This document shows, piece after piece, positions 61,801 to 64,000 of a stretch of 64,000 bases of DNA (within the stretch, counting starts at the first letter, position 1; each line of letters starts with the position of its first letter). Under the pieces are notes generated by a model. That model was given only the letters and a program-made list of their open reading frames with translations, was not told the DNA's origin and searched no databases. The DNA is from Lytechinus variegatus (taxonomy: Eukaryota; Echinodermata; Echinoidea; Temnopleuroida; Toxopneustidae). Location: positions 6,130,501-6,194,500 of the forward strand of contig NC_054750.1 of NCBI RefSeq assembly GCF_018143015.1. Direction: 5' to 3'. The translations under genes and the position numbers were made by a program.

Positions 61801-62808
61801 GGCAATATTAGGCAGAAACAATGCTCCATATTCCTGGATTTCGAAACAATCAGTCAATATACCGTTAGATACTGTAAAAAAGTATTACAAATCTTGAATG
61901 CTGAAATCGTAGTCATATCGAAACATGAGTGTAAAATAATTCAATTTAAGAGCTGAAATTTGTGCAATGGACTCCAGTGAAAAAAAAAAATAAAAAAAAT
62001 AAAAAAGAGAGTAACGAATTTTCCGTTGCGAATCTTCGAAGATTCAATACAATTATGTAATTATATTACATTGGATGGCCCAGAATGGAATACCAGAAAT
62101 ATTCCAAGAGTTTTGGCATGAATCAAGGTTTGCACTCTCGGAGAAAATTAAAACTTATTTCATTTTGATTTAATCAATCCAGATAAAAATACGTGTTTAT
62201 ATGTTGTCGCCAAAACGCTTCATTCAGGTATATTCTTTACTTAACGTATTTTGATTTCATTGACTCATTCCTTCATTTCATTTTTTCAGTTCAATATTTG
62301 GTTATTTATTTGTTTCTTTATTCTGTCCATTCATTAATTAACTACCCCTATCTATCTATTTATTTGTGTTTTTGAGGTTTTATTTGTTAACTAATTACCT
62401 ATTAAATCATCTGTGCCTTATACCGATATTTATTTTTACGTATTACTTAAAAAATGTGTCTATCTGTTCCATTGTATATACTTGTGGGTTGGATGAAGAA
62501 AAACCAAAGGTATTACACCAACACACCTTTAGCTAATAGGACAATGCCCTCTAGATCCCTTAGGTAATTATATTGATAAATTACATACATTCTACTCTGC
62601 AATTTATTCTAAAATCTAATTTATTAAAAGGTTCTGCTGATAATTTGTAATCCTATTGGTTCAGTATATATACTTAATCATTTTTCATGCGAAACAAAAT
62701 AAAGAAAACATGACTTGATACAGCAAAAGTGGTTCCTGAATGTGTTAGGATTCATTGGGGCTACTAATCTTTCGATTTTGTTTTCATCTAGATTTTTTTG
62801 TACTTTAA

Positions 62809-63115
62809 GGCCCCTATTCTGAAGTCGGGTTCAATTTAAAATCTGTTTTAAATTTGTGGTTTAAATGTGGATAGCCAGTAGTGGCATAGATCTCTAACAG
62901 TAGAATTTCAATGTATTAGCTCATCTTTTCTCAAATCGTAACTATTTCAGAAGGGTAAAAACGATAGCATAATTCACCATTTACGAGTTGGTTAAGAGGA
63001 CAGTAAACATAAGAAACATACAATGTAAGCAATATTTTGACATTTTTGGCTTTCCATAGTTTAAGCACATAGTTAGACCGTGGTCTTAATTAAATCTGAC
63101 TTCAGAATACGGGCC
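62809..63115. mobile_element. MITE with GGCCCCTATTCTGAAGTC ends
   Basis: The left end pairs with the inverse of CTGACTTCAGAATACGGGCC. It is about 307 bp with no coding frame. Confidence 0.75.
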
Positions 63116-64000
63116 AAACTTTTTTTCTTTTCTACGTTGAATTTATTACTGATTAAGTGTTTTATTGATATTGATATTGTTATGGTTATTAATGTGATGT
63201 TTACTATGTTTTGGCGATCCAGCATCACAGGTTTCTTATAACCTTCGTGGAAAACAACGTAATTAATTTTGCATCAACTCATACAAATTTCGATGTTATT
63301 TTGTATCATGTTTTTATCTTATTTGAGAAAGAAAGATTGAATAGATTTGAATTAATCAATGGTATTGGTGTATATCTAAATTAAGTTGTTAGTCTCATCA
63401 GTTGATCAATGAGAGGAAGTCCTTGTCGCCTATATTCACTATTTTAACTTTTCGAATATCAGATTCACCATAATAGGGAAAATTTGATTGAGAAGAAAAG
63501 AAGGAGCTCATTAATAGGATTTCTTGTGAGAGATAAGGGAATCAATGTTTTAGCCCTTTTTCAGAAAAAGGAATGAAATAATTCTACGTGGGTTAAGTGA
63601 ATATACCTTCTTCTAGATAATTTAAAAAATATATATTTTGAGGTGATATAAATTGATTGCATTGATTCATAGAATCGCCATTTTAACACATGTTTATCAC
63701 TATCTTATTGAATCAGCGCAAGAAAAATGATTATATTTCTCTGTGGATATGTATTTACATGTATACTCCAGGGATTTGCAAACGCCAGGTTAACAATTCA
63801 TCCTATCCAATATGGGGTTATGATAACATTCCTGATATAAAAAGAAAGTAAAAAGATCGCTTTCCTTGGACACTTGATTGGCACTGTGACCTGGATATTT
63901 CTTTAATTATCAATTATTATTTTATATAAGGACTAATTAAGTTAAGTTGATTGCGATATCAATTATGAATATCATTTCACTCCAGGCATGACGATCAATT
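63116..64000. other. Window end, no gene recognised
   Basis: AT-rich sequence. A short ATG frame at 63727 begins with a hydrophobic stretch and contains a GT after CCAG, but nothing supports it as an exon. Confidence 0.35.

Noticed and set aside
63727-63840. Signal-peptide-like 37-codon frame
   Set aside because: Hydrophobic by AT-richness. Its possible donor (CCAG followed by GTTAAC) is weak and no partner exon exists.

Overview
This is animal nuclear DNA: AT-rich, with short exons in long GT-AG introns and many small palindromic repeats. An echinoderm (sea urchin, starfish or sea cucumber) is the best guess. The protein genes are ordinary deuterostome orthologues. The sequence carries tRNA-derived SINEs, hairpin MITEs and a strong excess of the palindrome TAGGCCTA. 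No bacterial features, CRISPR array or complete retrovirus-like element was seen.

Layout. From 1.26 to 8.06 kb (+) lies a complete MMACHC gene (cobalamin-processing protein, 4 coding exons, 258 aa). Its first intron holds a 2,985-bp PIF/Harbinger-type DNA transposon sitting inside the 5' splice site. That element still carries a three-exon MADF-protein gene. From 8.1 to 13.0 kb there is only repeat-derived sequence. From 23.6 down to 13.0 kb (-) lies a complete PGM1 gene (phosphoglucomutase, 9 exons, 560 aa), with SINEs, MITEs, LINE fragments and a decayed partial copy of its own exon 7 in its introns. From 25.7 to 34.4 kb (+) lies a complete UBE2U-type ubiquitin-conjugating enzyme (9 coding exons, 328 aa), head-to-head with PGM1. 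From 34.4 to 42.1 kb is a field of palindromic MITEs. From 42.4 to 47.0 kb (+) lies a 4-exon gene for a cysteine-rich, single-pass membrane protein (253 aa) that I cannot assign to a named family.

From 47.0 to 64.0 kb I see no convincing complete gene. A short signal-peptide-like first exon at 51.1 kb may open a gene that continues outside the window. A tRNA-like sequence lies at 60.0 kb. The rest is MITEs, SINEs, microsatellites, poly-G runs and one perfect 66-bp-armed inverted repeat.

The recognised genes do not form an operon or pathway. MMACHC handles vitamin B12, PGM1 interconverts glucose-1-phosphate and glucose-6-phosphate, and UBE2U is a ubiquitin E2. Their proximity is still notable: from memory, human PGM1 and UBE2U lie close together at 1p31.3 and MMACHC is on the same arm (1p34), so this looks like retained ancestral linkage.
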